11,478 bases of DNA from Bacteroidota bacterium (GCA_023427575.1 JAEZAY010000057.1:1-11478); one strand, 5' to 3'. Counted from the stretch's first letter, positions 1-7,499 are shown. Notes: generated from the letters alone by a model not told the origin. A program made the numbers and translations.

Positions 1-1390
1 CAATTGTTTCGGGAGGCGCCGTTGCCAGTTTGGCTTCATCAAGGGCTCTGTAATCTCCAAATAAACCTTTCTTTTCCTGGGTTACATAGGTAGAATGCAG
101 GGCTGAATTGTTTTGCTGATCGTATTGTGCCAGATTTTTATCAAGCTGATTGTCCTGTACAGAACCAAGAATCACCGCGCCCAATACACCAACTCCAACC
201 TGCCCTACTGCGCCTGTAAAGTTTAACGCCAGCGCGCCGCCGCGGGGGAATTGTTCCGATACAACACCAAGCATGGTGCCCCAGAAAAAGGTTTTCCCCA
301 GAGCATAAATGGTGGCCGCCACGATGATGGCAAAGCCTGCTGAAATAGACAGAGAATACAAACCGATGGCAGCGATCAAAGAACTGAAGGCCAGCAATCC
401 AAGGGGTGAAAATTTATGTACGATGGGTCCCGCATAAAAACGAAGCACGGCCATAATTACCGAAGTATACACCAGTACCCATCCCCCCTGCAAGCCAACT
501 TTAGCCATTTCCGACGACATCAGGCTGGTTATCCAGCTATCGGTTCCCAATTCAGTGGTAGCCAGCGGAATCATCAGGAGCAGCAGGAAGATCAGTACGG
601 GCCTCCCCAGTGAGCGTACGAAATAACCAAATATGGCCATGATCACCACGATCAGAATAATACTAACGGTAACAGACCAGTTAAAAAGAGATCCAAGCTG
701 AAAGGTGCAGAGTGCCACAATGATCAGCATTCCGAGAATTCCTACTTCCCGCAGCATTTCGAGGTAAGAGACTCCTGCTTTAACTCGTTCGTTTACCGGG
801 AATTTTCTTTTCGCGATCAGCCATCCGTAAACCAGCGCCGGGATCATGATCGAGCCTATAATAAGCTCCCAGGGCAGTTCAAAATGCAGCATGGCAATTC
901 CCAATAAGCCTGCCGCCACAATTCCGGCCGGCCAGCCGGCATGAAGTATATTCAGCCATTTCGATTTTTCGCGTGGATACATCGTGGCCACTACCGGATT
1001 AACCACTGCTTCAGCGGCCCCGTTTCCTACGGCAAACAATAAAGTTCCCACATACAACATCGTATATCCCGTGGCCATAATGGTTATGATGACGGAAAGC
1101 ACGTGACAGATGAATGCGAAAATCATCGATTTCTTATATCCAACCTTATCAATGATCAGACTGAAATACACAATACTGATTCCGAAAGGCCAGAAGCTAA
1201 CTCCGAAAATTTCGCCCTGTTGCGTTTTACTAAGGCCGAATTCAGTTCCCCATCCGGTCATTAAAAAAGAACGGAATACAAAACCGAAAGCGGTGGCAAC
1301 AAGCACCATGAAACAGCCCCAGAACAAGAGGCGTTTCGAACGCTCTTCATTTTCAGTTGAATCATCTGTAACGGGCTTTAAATAACTCAT
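1..1390 (-). CDS. MFS permease, sugar/organic solute type, C-terminus cut by window edge
   Basis: This is an inner-membrane major facilitator superfamily transporter, probably importing the processed substrate of the locus. The frame opens at an ATG (1388-1390) and reads without a stop to base 1, giving 463 residues; the last helix or helices lie outside the window. The translation is a run of hydrophobic segments. There are six in the N-terminal half, and after a short basic linker about seven more are visible, so the protein may belong to the 14-helix layout with two extra central helices. A TELGTDSW stretch sits at residues 279-286 in a helix-loop junction, and I recall similar stretches in Bacteroidota MFS proteins. 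Residues about 410-463 form a long polar Gln/Lys/Asp-rich loop before the missing last helix. The gene starts 66 nt after the epimerase stop, in the same direction. The MFS fold is clear; the substrate is unknown. Confidence 0.87.
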   Translation of the reverse strand, partial: MSYLKPVTDDSTENEERSKRLLFWGCFMVLVATAFGFVFRSFLMTGWGTEFGLSKTQQGEIFGVSFWPFGISIVYFSLIIDKVGYKKSMIFAFICHVLSVIITIMATGYTMLYVGTLLFAVGNGAAEAVVNPVVATMYPREKSKWLNILHAGWPAGIVAAGLLGIAMLHFELPWELIIGSIMIPALVYGWLIAKRKFPVNERVKAGVSYLEMLREVGILGMLIIVALCTFQLGSLFNWSVTVSIILIVVIMAIFGYFVRSLGRPVLIFLLLLMIPLATTELGTDSWITSLMSSEMAKVGLQGGWVLVYTSVIMAVLRFYAGPIVHKFSPLGLLAFSSLIAAIGLYSLSISAGFAIIVAATIYALGKTFFWGTMLGVVSEQFPRGGALALNFTGAVGQVGVGVLGAVILGSVQDNQLDKNLAQYDQQNNSALHSTYVTQEKKGLFGDYRALDEAKLATAPPETI

Positions 1391-1456
1391 TAGTCAGTAG
1401 ATTTTGGTATTAATTGTAGGTAACAGAACCGGGATCTTTTGCGAACCAAATTCCGT

Positions 1457-2311
1457 TCATGAATTATGAAAACATTGTTTATAGAATTCAAGTCCTTCGG
1501 AAGCCAGTTCATCCGGACTGTTAGCAAGGGGTCGCCAGATGCAGGCGGCTGCCGCCAGCTCTTTAGAGGGTGCTCCAAAAGTTTCAATTACAATAGCGCC
1601 CTGGTATCCGATTTCATTCAGTGCTTCGCGAATCCCCTCCCAGTCCAAATGCCCGGTGCCCGGAGTTCCCCGATCCGATTCATTGCCCTGTACATGGCAA
1701 AGCCATTCAGCCCCTACCCTTCGGATGGCGGCCGGAATGTTTTTCTCTTCAATATTGCAATGGAAGGTATCCAGCGAAATTTTTAGATTGGGATGGTTCA
1801 GCTCGGCTACAATTGACATCGCCTGTTCTACCGTATTAACCATATCCGTTTCAAAACGGTTCAAAGGTTCAAGTCCGATCACTACTCCATGATTGGCAGC
1901 CTGCTTTGCCGCAGCCTGCAGGTTTTCAATACACCAGTCACGCTCCTGCTTTTTCTGATCCGCCGTTACGATCCGGGTTTTACCTACGGCAGAATAAACC
2001 GGTCCCGTAAATACCGGGCTGCCCATTTTCTCTGCAATCTCAACGCATTCGAGGATATAATTTAAACCCTGTTTCCGAATCGATTCTTCAGTGGATGAAA
2101 TATCCCGGTCGGGGCCAAAAGCGCCGCTGATCGTAATTTTTATTCCCGCATCATCTGCCATTTGCTTCAGCAATTTCCAGTCGATCAGGTTTTTGTCTTC
2201 AACCGCCACTTCCAGAATATCATAACCCATGGCCTTTACCTTCTCCACAAGGTAAAATGCCTCTGTACTAAAAGGTGAAACCCATATAAAACTGCTGGCG
2301 CCAAAAATCAT
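1457..2311 (-). CDS. Sugar isomerase/epimerase, AP_endonuc_2 (xylose-isomerase-like TIM barrel), tagatose/psicose 3-epimerase-like
   Basis: A cytoplasmic enzyme of 284 residues with no signal peptide, the usual length for D-tagatose/D-psicose 3-epimerase-like proteins. Visible family features are FGASSFIW at the N-terminus, GLEPLNRFETD (146-156) carrying Glu148, SLDTFHCNIEE (179-189) carrying Asp181 and His184, GTPGTGHLDW (215-224) and VIETF (241-245) carrying Glu243. In the known 3-epimerases two Glu, one Asp and one His hold the metal, and the two Glu are the acid/base pair. Both Glu and the Asp are present here. Aligning on Glu211 and Arg214 puts Gln208 where the metal-binding His would be, with a His two residues earlier (206). 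The reaction is therefore likely epimerisation or isomerisation of a keto-sugar, but a lyase or hydratase role, as in other members of the fold, is possible. It lies between the oxidoreductase (178 nt upstream) and the MFS gene. Confidence 0.86.
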   Translation of the reverse strand: MIFGASSFIWVSPFSTEAFYLVEKVKAMGYDILEVAVEDKNLIDWKLLKQMADDAGIKITISGAFGPDRDISSTEESIRKQGLNYILECVEIAEKMGSPVFTGPVYSAVGKTRIVTADQKKQERDWCIENLQAAAKQAANHGVVIGLEPLNRFETDMVNTVEQAMSIVAELNHPNLKISLDTFHCNIEEKNIPAAIRRVGAEWLCHVQGNESDRGTPGTGHLDWEGIREALNEIGYQGAIVIETFGAPSKELAAAACIWRPLANSPDELASEGLEFYKQCFHNS

Positions 2312-2489
2312 ATCTTATGGTTAATATCGGGTATGGGATGGCAAAATTGAAACCGGTACTTTATCAATAAGATGCAAACGCCTTCCTGATTTTCCTGTAT
2401 TCATATTCTTTCAATCCCATAACCGTTAATACAATCTGATTATAAAAGGTTGAAGCTCCGAACTCCTGATTCAAAACAGCATGCTGCAT

Positions 2490-3602
2490 TTATTCAAAAT
2501 CCGGAATCTTGATTCTTTTACCGCCATTCATTGCTGACTCATGTGCGCAGATTCCCGCGCAGGTATAATTCGCTGCCAGCGCGGCATCCACTGCTGAATC
2601 GCGCCCTTCCACGATGGCTGCTACAAACTCCTGTACCAGGTGTGGATGCGAGCCTCCATGCCCGGCACCCTGAAGGAATGATACGTGGTTGGGATCATCG
2701 ATTTTTTCCCTTTTTGTAAAGTGGGCAATTTCATCGATCAGCAGTTCGTCGGTATCGGGTACATCAATACGGCGCGCGTTTTCGCCACCGTCAAAAATCA
2801 CATGTGATTCATCCTGCAACTGCTCCCATTCAAAAGACATTTTGGTGCCGTACACATCGTAGCTTTCACGATATTGTCGTACCACATCAAAAAGGGAGCG
2901 GGTGGCTTCGGCCACCACATCGGAATCCTTTAAAGTGAAAGTGGCTGTTTCAACGGCAAATGGAGAACCATAGCGGCTGGCAAGATCATCGCTTAATCTT
3001 CCCGAGCCATGACAAACTACGGTATCAGCCTTTGTATTATTGATTCGCAGAAGCGGGGAAATGGCATGGGTGCCATTCAGCATGGGCGGGTATCCTTTCC
3101 AGTATTCAGCCCATCCTTCCATACTCATATCCTGGATATGTGAACCGCGTACAAACTGGATCCGGCCCAACTGACCGGTTTCCGCCAGTTTCAAACCATA
3201 TAAAAACTCACGGGTATACAAGGCCGTTTCCATCATCATATACACTTTTCCGGATCTGCGTTTGGCCTCCACAATGGCTTTACAATCCTCCACCGTCATA
3301 GCCATAGGGATGGTGCAGGCGGTATGCTTGTTTGCATTTAATGAGGCCAGGGTCATCTGTGCATGTTCAGGAACGGGAGTTACAATATGGATGGCGTCTA
3401 CATCTTCCCTTTTAGGAACATCTTCAAAGTTCTCGAACAGTAAATCCGGACTCAGCGAAAATTTTGCCGCCAGTTCGTCCAGGGTTTTTCTGTTGCGGGT
3501 GCAAATTCCCACCGCCTTAATGTTTGGATGGCTTTGATAGATGGGAATAAATTCTTTTCCGAATCCCATGCCTACAATAACGACCGTTAATTTTTTCTCC
3601 AT
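2490..3602 (-). CDS. Gfo/Idh/MocA-family oxidoreductase lacking the EKP lysine
   Basis: A 370-residue cytoplasmic protein with no Tat or Sec signal. The N-terminal Rossmann domain (about 1-125) has the dinucleotide-binding GMGFG loop (11-15) after a hydrophobic strand. The Gfo/Idh strand-loop IHIVTPVPEHA (71-81) is also clear. The C-terminal alpha/beta domain follows, with GTHAISPLL (177-185) holding the conserved His179, and an ending typical of the family (GSHPHLVQEF, then AGICAHESA). In family members with proven activity an E-K-P motif after the Rossmann strand supplies a catalytic Lys. Here the equivalent segment is CTIPMA (96-101), so Lys is replaced by Ile98 and Glu by Thr97. The usual Asp following the conserved His is also not evident: Ser182 is at that place. 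It may be an NAD(P)-dependent sugar or cyclitol dehydrogenase of a variant subgroup, or use bound cofactor for another reaction such as isomerisation or hydrolysis. The gap to the ThuA gene upstream is 141 nt. Confidence 0.88.
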   Translation of the reverse strand: MEKKLTVVIVGMGFGKEFIPIYQSHPNIKAVGICTRNRKTLDELAAKFSLSPDLLFENFEDVPKREDVDAIHIVTPVPEHAQMTLASLNANKHTACTIPMAMTVEDCKAIVEAKRRSGKVYMMMETALYTREFLYGLKLAETGQLGRIQFVRGSHIQDMSMEGWAEYWKGYPPMLNGTHAISPLLRINNTKADTVVCHGSGRLSDDLASRYGSPFAVETATFTLKDSDVVAEATRSLFDVVRQYRESYDVYGTKMSFEWEQLQDESHVIFDGGENARRIDVPDTDELLIDEIAHFTKREKIDDPNHVSFLQGAGHGGSHPHLVQEFVAAIVEGRDSAVDAALAANYTCAGICAHESAMNGGKRIKIPDFE

Positions 3603-3743
3603 GAGCTATAAGTTGAATTAGATTTTGAGTTTTATTTTAGAAATCATCTTTTCATCCGGAATTTTTAAATATAGGCCGGATCTGATTACAGAATATAAAC
3701 TGGTTATTAAAATCTGGTAAATATGTACATGCGATGCTGAAAT

Positions 3744-4499
3744 CTATTTTTTCGCCGCCCAGCGGATTGAATTCCGTAAAATGGTCTGATAGGGACTGAT
3801 TGTATGACTTTCTGCATCATGGCCCAAAGCGATACCAACAATTCTTGCTTTCGGATGGTTTATCACAAATACGGATGGGAATGATTTGTCGGATCCTGGT
3901 GCTGAAGCTCTTGCCAGCTCCGTGATCCCTGCGGCGGATGAATCCACTTTAAAATAGTACAGCTCATCCTTCAGGGTAAAGTTCTTTTCAACACCCTTCA
4001 TTACGGGATGATTTTCGTTGGTTACGGTTACATTAAAGGAACCATAACGGTCATGCCCACGCGAACCACCGCTGACCAGTTGTTTATTGTATTCAGGCCA
4101 GTCTTTCCAGTTATACCATAATGCGGCATGTGCCAGAACAAGCCCTTTGCCGCTGTTTACGAAATCAAAAATAGCCTGCCGGTTGGCCGCCTCTTTAATG
4201 GGCTGATTATTGGTCAGCAAGAGGAGATCGGTGTTTTTAAGATAATGCGCGATGGAGTCGGTATTATCGGTGTATGTTACGGTGGCCAGGCCTTCACGGG
4301 CAATTGTTTGGGCATCTTCTGCCTTGTACCAGCGGTCAAAGTCGTGAGAGGAACCTCCGCCCACCATTAATACCCGGATCGGAGCGGAATTGCGATTCTG
4401 CGTTGCCGCCGTTTTGCATTGTGAAAACAGGACCAAAATCATTAACATCAAACAGGCAAAAAGCGCCGGTTGTTTTAGCAATAGTTTCTTTTTATTCAT
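3744..4499 (-). CDS. ThuA-domain lipoprotein
   Basis: A 251-residue protein made almost wholly of a ThuA (trehalose-utilisation) domain of the class I glutamine-amidotransferase-like fold. I start it at the ATG at 4497-4499, because from there it begins with a lysine-rich n-region, a hydrophobic core and LFSQC with Cys28. This reads as a lipoprotein signal, although Gln before the Cys is uncommon. The same frame stays open upstream to 4649, but that part overlaps the preceding gene and does not look like protein. Family marks are VLMVGGGSSHDF (43-54), GKGLVLAHAALWYNW (117-131), GGSRGHDRYGSF (144-155), NHPVMKG (163-169), KDELYY (177-182) and GIALGHDAESH (222-232). The residues after Cys28 are not acidic, so a periplasm-facing anchor is more likely than surface display. 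The biochemical activity of ThuA proteins is poorly defined. In rhizobia thuA sits beside the Gfo/Idh gene thuB, and here too a Gfo/Idh gene follows. Confidence 0.87.
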   Translation of the reverse strand: MNKKKLLLKQPALFACLMLMILVLFSQCKTAATQNRNSAPIRVLMVGGGSSHDFDRWYKAEDAQTIAREGLATVTYTDNTDSIAHYLKNTDLLLLTNNQPIKEAANRQAIFDFVNSGKGLVLAHAALWYNWKDWPEYNKQLVSGGSRGHDRYGSFNVTVTNENHPVMKGVEKNFTLKDELYYFKVDSSAAGITELARASAPGSDKSFPSVFVINHPKARIVGIALGHDAESHTISPYQTILRNSIRWAAKK

Positions 4500-4514
4500 A
4501 TGAACTGCTCGTTT

Positions 4515-4530
4515 ATATTCCGAAGAATAT
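4515..4530 (-). other. UUCG-tetraloop hairpin in the leader of the ThuA gene
   Basis: On the minus strand ATATTC, TTCG and GAATAT follow one another, giving a perfect 6-bp stem closed as C(UUCG)G, the sequence known for unusually stable RNA tetraloops. It ends 15 nt before the ThuA start codon, inside the 65-nt gap after the large exported protein gene. A run of eight T lies further upstream in the same gap (about 4544-4551). A role in mRNA processing, stability or translation is only inferred, and a 16-nt element like this can arise by chance. Confidence 0.4.
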
Positions 4531-4564
4531 GTTGGTGAAAGGAAAAAAAATTCAATATACCCAA

Positions 4565-6658
4565 TCAGTTGGAACTGCCTCCATTTAACCATACAAACTG
4601 CGTAAAGGCTCCATTCACGGCGGCATCCCAAACCTCGAAACGAACCCATTTTTTCCCTTCCAGGTTTACCGGAAAGGAAAAATCTTTTTTACCAAATGCC
4701 TCGGTATTGTTTAATTCAATTCTTTCGCGGAAAACCTGTTTTCCATCGCCGGTTATGATCTCGGCAAAACTTAAAGGAAAGGTCCAGTCGAGATTTACAT
4801 TAACCATTGACTTTTTCCCCGGTTTAAGCGTCAGCGTATCTCCCGACTTTGTTCCGTCTACTGTAAAAGCGGGAATCAGCACTTCGCCGGTTGATACAAA
4901 AAACTTTCCGTTGCGCATGGCGTTCAGCACGGCCGGCCAGCCATCCTTATAGTCTGGCAGGGCATCCATTTCAAGGTAGTTTACATTTAGATGCGCATAC
5001 ATTTCGTTTTCCGGCTCAACGGTAAACAAATCGGCTTCGGCGATCGCATATTTTTTATGCCCCCAATTGGCCATATCATCCATCAGATCCAGAATCCGCT
5101 GGCCCAGGCGGGGAGCGGAAAGATCGGCAGGTATTGGTTTCCAGGCCGCCCCAAAAAAATGATCCGACTTAAAAAATTCTTCCTCCCTGTACTTATCAGG
5201 ATACCCGGTAGAGCCCTTTGTACGTGCATGCGCGGTCCAGGCAAGCCCGTTTTCCAGTTCCAGTAAACGCAACATCTCGTCTTTATTACCTATCCGGTAC
5301 ACTTTGCCATAAACCGGATGTTCCGATACAAAGGGTTTGTTTTCATTTCTCGACATAATCCAATACACTTCATTGGGAAAAAACTGCAGCCAGTGGCCAC
5401 CGAAAAATTCATTTGGTTCTTCCCCCGGTAATAACAAAAATTCATTGTCGGAATATTTTTTACACATCTCGAACATGTACTTCATTTCCAGCAGGCGAAG
5501 TTCATCCGGACCTTTGGGATGTGCGGTATAATGAAACTCGCCCAAATGAATGATGTCAATCCCGGTTTCTTTAAACACTTTTTTAAAATTCGGCGTATCG
5601 GGCCAGGGTTTGTTGGGAACAATCACTTTCATCACAAATTCATTGTGAAAATGGCTCGACATGGTTTTATAACCCGCCAGTGGTTTGTAGGTATCGTTAT
5701 TGGTAAACCGTTTCACTTCATCCAAAGTTGCCTGTGCCGTTCCGGCACTCAGTAAACAAAAGAAGTTTAAGCGTTGCTTTGTTTGTGGCGGTGCGTTGAA
5801 CCAGGGAACCCAGCGTTTATCGCCCAGCAAATCCTGCCGGATGCCGATTCCATATTCGGGGATCAGTTTCCGGTAATTGGTTCCATACCATGTAAACTTT
5901 AAATTGAAGGCTTCATCCAGCGGATAAAAATATTGATGCGGCGCCGGGAATATGGCAAGAGTTCCTTCTTTTCCTTCGCCTAAAATAGTCCGGTATTTAA
6001 CTGCAACCGGTTTTCCGGTATCAGCGGGGTTTGGTACTGCCGATCGTAAATTATTTTCGGTATCTGACCAGGCAATATTTTTCCAGCCGGGACTTGACTG
6101 AACCAGGCCCGCATCATAAATAATCGCTGTTGAATCTTTTTCTGTACTCATTACAGCCGCAATATTGATCAGTGGCGAGCCCCGGTACATTGTAATCTCA
6201 AGCGTTCCGGTAAAATCGCCCGCCTTCAGTGAGGATATCGAAACCACTGTTCTCGAACCTTCCGTCCGGACGCTGGCCGCTGTTTTATCCATTGTTACCG
6301 TATACGCCTGCTGCGGACCGGTAGATGTTTTATCGAAGAAGATATTCCAGCCGTTTTGTGAAATCAGGTCTCTTTTACCAACCGTTAACACAAAGGCCGG
6401 ATTCAGATCCGTGCTGATTTCTTTAAACTTTCCTTTTTCAGACACGGAAAGACTTCTGATCAGGGCGGCTGACTTTTCAAGATTCAATACAATCCGGCCT
6501 TTTTCCGTTTTGCTAACCGGCCACCGAAGATCAAGGTTATTCTTATCAACCGAAACCGAAGTTCCGCTTCTTTTGTTAAACGACTTCAGATCCACGGGGG
6601 TTTGCGACTGAGTGCCGAAGTAAAAAAGAACAAATAAGAAGATCAGGTTTGTTTTCAT
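4565..6658 (-). CDS. Exported protein with beta-rich N-terminus and PHP/CehA-McbA-like metallohydrolase region
   Basis: A 697-residue protein with a Sec signal peptide (lysine, then a Phe/Leu core to about residue 15, then TQSQ), so periplasmic or secreted. Residues about 20-320 are rich in beta-type sequence and resemble no domain I can name. From about 330 there is a spaced His/Glu pattern like a PHP-superfamily metal site: SHFHNE (335-340), DIIHLGEFH (368-376), LPGEE (410-414), GGHW (420-423), GLAWTAHAR (471-479) and a later acidic/His cluster (Glu541, Asp543, His556). MRNGKFFVSTGE (581-592) resembles the segment that follows the barrel in CehA/McbA-type hydrolases, and the last roughly 100 residues look like an Ig-like beta domain. 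I infer a metal-dependent hydrolase acting on the imported compound in the periplasm. The assignment rests on motif pattern only, so a family of unknown function is the fallback. It is the first gene after the 6710-6756 hairpin and lies 65 nt before the ThuA gene. Confidence 0.62.
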   Translation of the reverse strand: MKTNLIFLFVLFYFGTQSQTPVDLKSFNKRSGTSVSVDKNNLDLRWPVSKTEKGRIVLNLEKSAALIRSLSVSEKGKFKEISTDLNPAFVLTVGKRDLISQNGWNIFFDKTSTGPQQAYTVTMDKTAASVRTEGSRTVVSISSLKAGDFTGTLEITMYRGSPLINIAAVMSTEKDSTAIIYDAGLVQSSPGWKNIAWSDTENNLRSAVPNPADTGKPVAVKYRTILGEGKEGTLAIFPAPHQYFYPLDEAFNLKFTWYGTNYRKLIPEYGIGIRQDLLGDKRWVPWFNAPPQTKQRLNFFCLLSAGTAQATLDEVKRFTNNDTYKPLAGYKTMSSHFHNEFVMKVIVPNKPWPDTPNFKKVFKETGIDIIHLGEFHYTAHPKGPDELRLLEMKYMFEMCKKYSDNEFLLLPGEEPNEFFGGHWLQFFPNEVYWIMSRNENKPFVSEHPVYGKVYRIGNKDEMLRLLELENGLAWTAHARTKGSTGYPDKYREEEFFKSDHFFGAAWKPIPADLSAPRLGQRILDLMDDMANWGHKKYAIAEADLFTVEPENEMYAHLNVNYLEMDALPDYKDGWPAVLNAMRNGKFFVSTGEVLIPAFTVDGTKSGDTLTLKPGKKSMVNVNLDWTFPLSFAEIITGDGKQVFRERIELNNTEAFGKKDFSFPVNLEGKKWVRFEVWDAAVNGAFTQFVWLNGGSSN

Positions 6659-6709
6659 ATGCTACTGTTTCAGAATGCTGCTTAACCAATATTTACCACC
6701 AGGCTGCGG

Positions 6710-6756
6710 AATAAAAGAATAGGCCACCAAGATAAAGTTCCTTCTTTGATGGCCTA
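6710..6756 (-). terminator. Hairpin with U-rich tail: terminator or attenuator after the SusCD-DUF3823 unit
   Basis: On the minus strand TAGGCCATCAA pairs with TTGGTGGCCTA across a 15-nt loop, giving 11 pairs with a single U-G wobble. TTCTTTTATT follows at once (6719 down to 6710). On the plus strand the wobble becomes a C-A mismatch, so the structure is better formed in the minus-strand RNA. It begins 22 nt after the stop codon of the DUF3823 gene. It could end transcription or lower read-through into the catabolic genes. No convincing Bacteroidota -7 box (TAnnTTTG) is seen in the remaining bases up to the next start codon. Confidence 0.6.
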
Positions 6757-6778
6757 ACAGGATTGTAACCAAAACAAA

Positions 6779-7477
6779 TCAGTATTCGAGCTTAACAACG
6801 GAAGAAAAGATCCGGTCTTCCACATCAACCATTTTAACTCCGATCCTGGCGAACACATAGTTCTGAGTAGGAGTAATATTGGGAATATCAACTGATAAGC
6901 TGATATTATTCATGCTTTGCAGATCCACGCCGGCGATTTCGGTACGTCCGATATTATCTGAAGCCGAAACGAAAGCGGTTTTATTGATATAGAGGTTTAC
7001 ATTCTCTATATTTTTTCCATTGGCATCGGTAATGATCTTTTCGAGGTTGAATGTGGCACTCACCTTATTATTGGCGGAACTGATCTGGGGTGAACGAATC
7101 ATATAATAAGGAGTTACTTCAATATCCAATTCCTTGTTTCCACTCATTACAATGGATAAAGAATCGGATTTCCCCCCTGTTTGCGGCCAGAGAAATGGAC
7201 CCTGACCGGGACGAACAACCAGTTTATAATCGCCGTTGAAAAGGAGGTGTGAATATGACCCGTCTTGCGCGAACGTTCCGTTAATAGGAGTAACAAGCCC
7301 GAATCCGTACTGGTAAAGTTCAAATGGAACGCGGTCATGTTCCACTTCCACCGGCTGCCCGTTATGCATTAACCTTCCGCTTAACTTTGATGTGGGCGCA
7401 TCGTAGTTGTCTTTTTTACAGGATACAGCTAAACCGCCGACCACCATTAACAGAAAGATATATTTGAAATTCTTCAT
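6779..7477 (-). CDS. DUF3823-type surface lipoprotein of a SusCD locus
   Basis: A 232-residue lipoprotein. The start chosen is the ATG at 7475-7477, which gives a clean signal (MKNFKY, hydrophobic core, LAVSC with Cys20). An in-frame upstream ATG at 7603 would overlap the SusD coding sequence and spoil the signal. Right after the Cys comes KKDNYDAP. Acidic/basic residues there are typical of Bacteroidota lipoproteins exported to the cell surface, and DNYDxP is a usual opening of DUF3823 proteins. Residues about 30-115 carry the expected beta pattern (SGRLMHNGQPVE, VPFELYQYGFG, TFAQDGSY, FNGDYKLVV, GQGPF). Residues about 120-232 form a second beta domain. The function of the family is not established; genes of this type regularly follow susD, and a role as an accessory ligand-binding lipoprotein is inferred. 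It lies 22 nt after susD-like, so it is almost certainly co-transcribed. Confidence 0.85.
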   Translation of the reverse strand: MKNFKYIFLLMVVGGLAVSCKKDNYDAPTSKLSGRLMHNGQPVEVEHDRVPFELYQYGFGLVTPINGTFAQDGSYSHLLFNGDYKLVVRPGQGPFLWPQTGGKSDSLSIVMSGNKELDIEVTPYYMIRSPQISSANNKVSATFNLEKIITDANGKNIENVNLYINKTAFVSASDNIGRTEIAGVDLQSMNNISLSVDIPNITPTQNYVFARIGVKMVDVEDRIFSSVVKLEY

Positions 7478-7499
7478 ATCGATTATTTGAGAATTAACT

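Noticed and set aside
1110..1892. Several plus-strand open frames opposite the MFS and epimerase genes
   Set aside because: They mirror coding sequence on the other strand and overlap one another in different frames.
2312..2373. Seven-base inverted repeat ATCTTAT / ATAAGAT upstream of the epimerase
   Set aside because: Short arms about 50 bases apart in AT-rich sequence, expected by chance.
2477..2486. Ten-base palindrome CAGCATGCTG just after the oxidoreductase stop
   Set aside because: As RNA it could form only a three-pair stem, and ten-base palindromes occur by chance at this scale; no matching operator copy was seen elsewhere.
3654..3681. Inverted repeat ATCCGG / CCGGAT about 63 nt past the ThuA stop
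   Set aside because: Only six pairs with a 16-nt loop and no T-rich tail on either strand, so it is too weak to call a terminator.
4500..4649. An in-frame upstream extension that would add 50 residues to the ThuA protein
   Set aside because: It overlaps the end of the preceding gene in another frame, has no protein-like character, and would bury the lipoprotein signal that starts at 4499.
6165..6611. A 148-codon open frame on the plus strand
   Set aside because: It lies antisense inside the strongly supported 697-residue exported protein gene and its translation shows no family motif or export signal; it is a codon-bias shadow.
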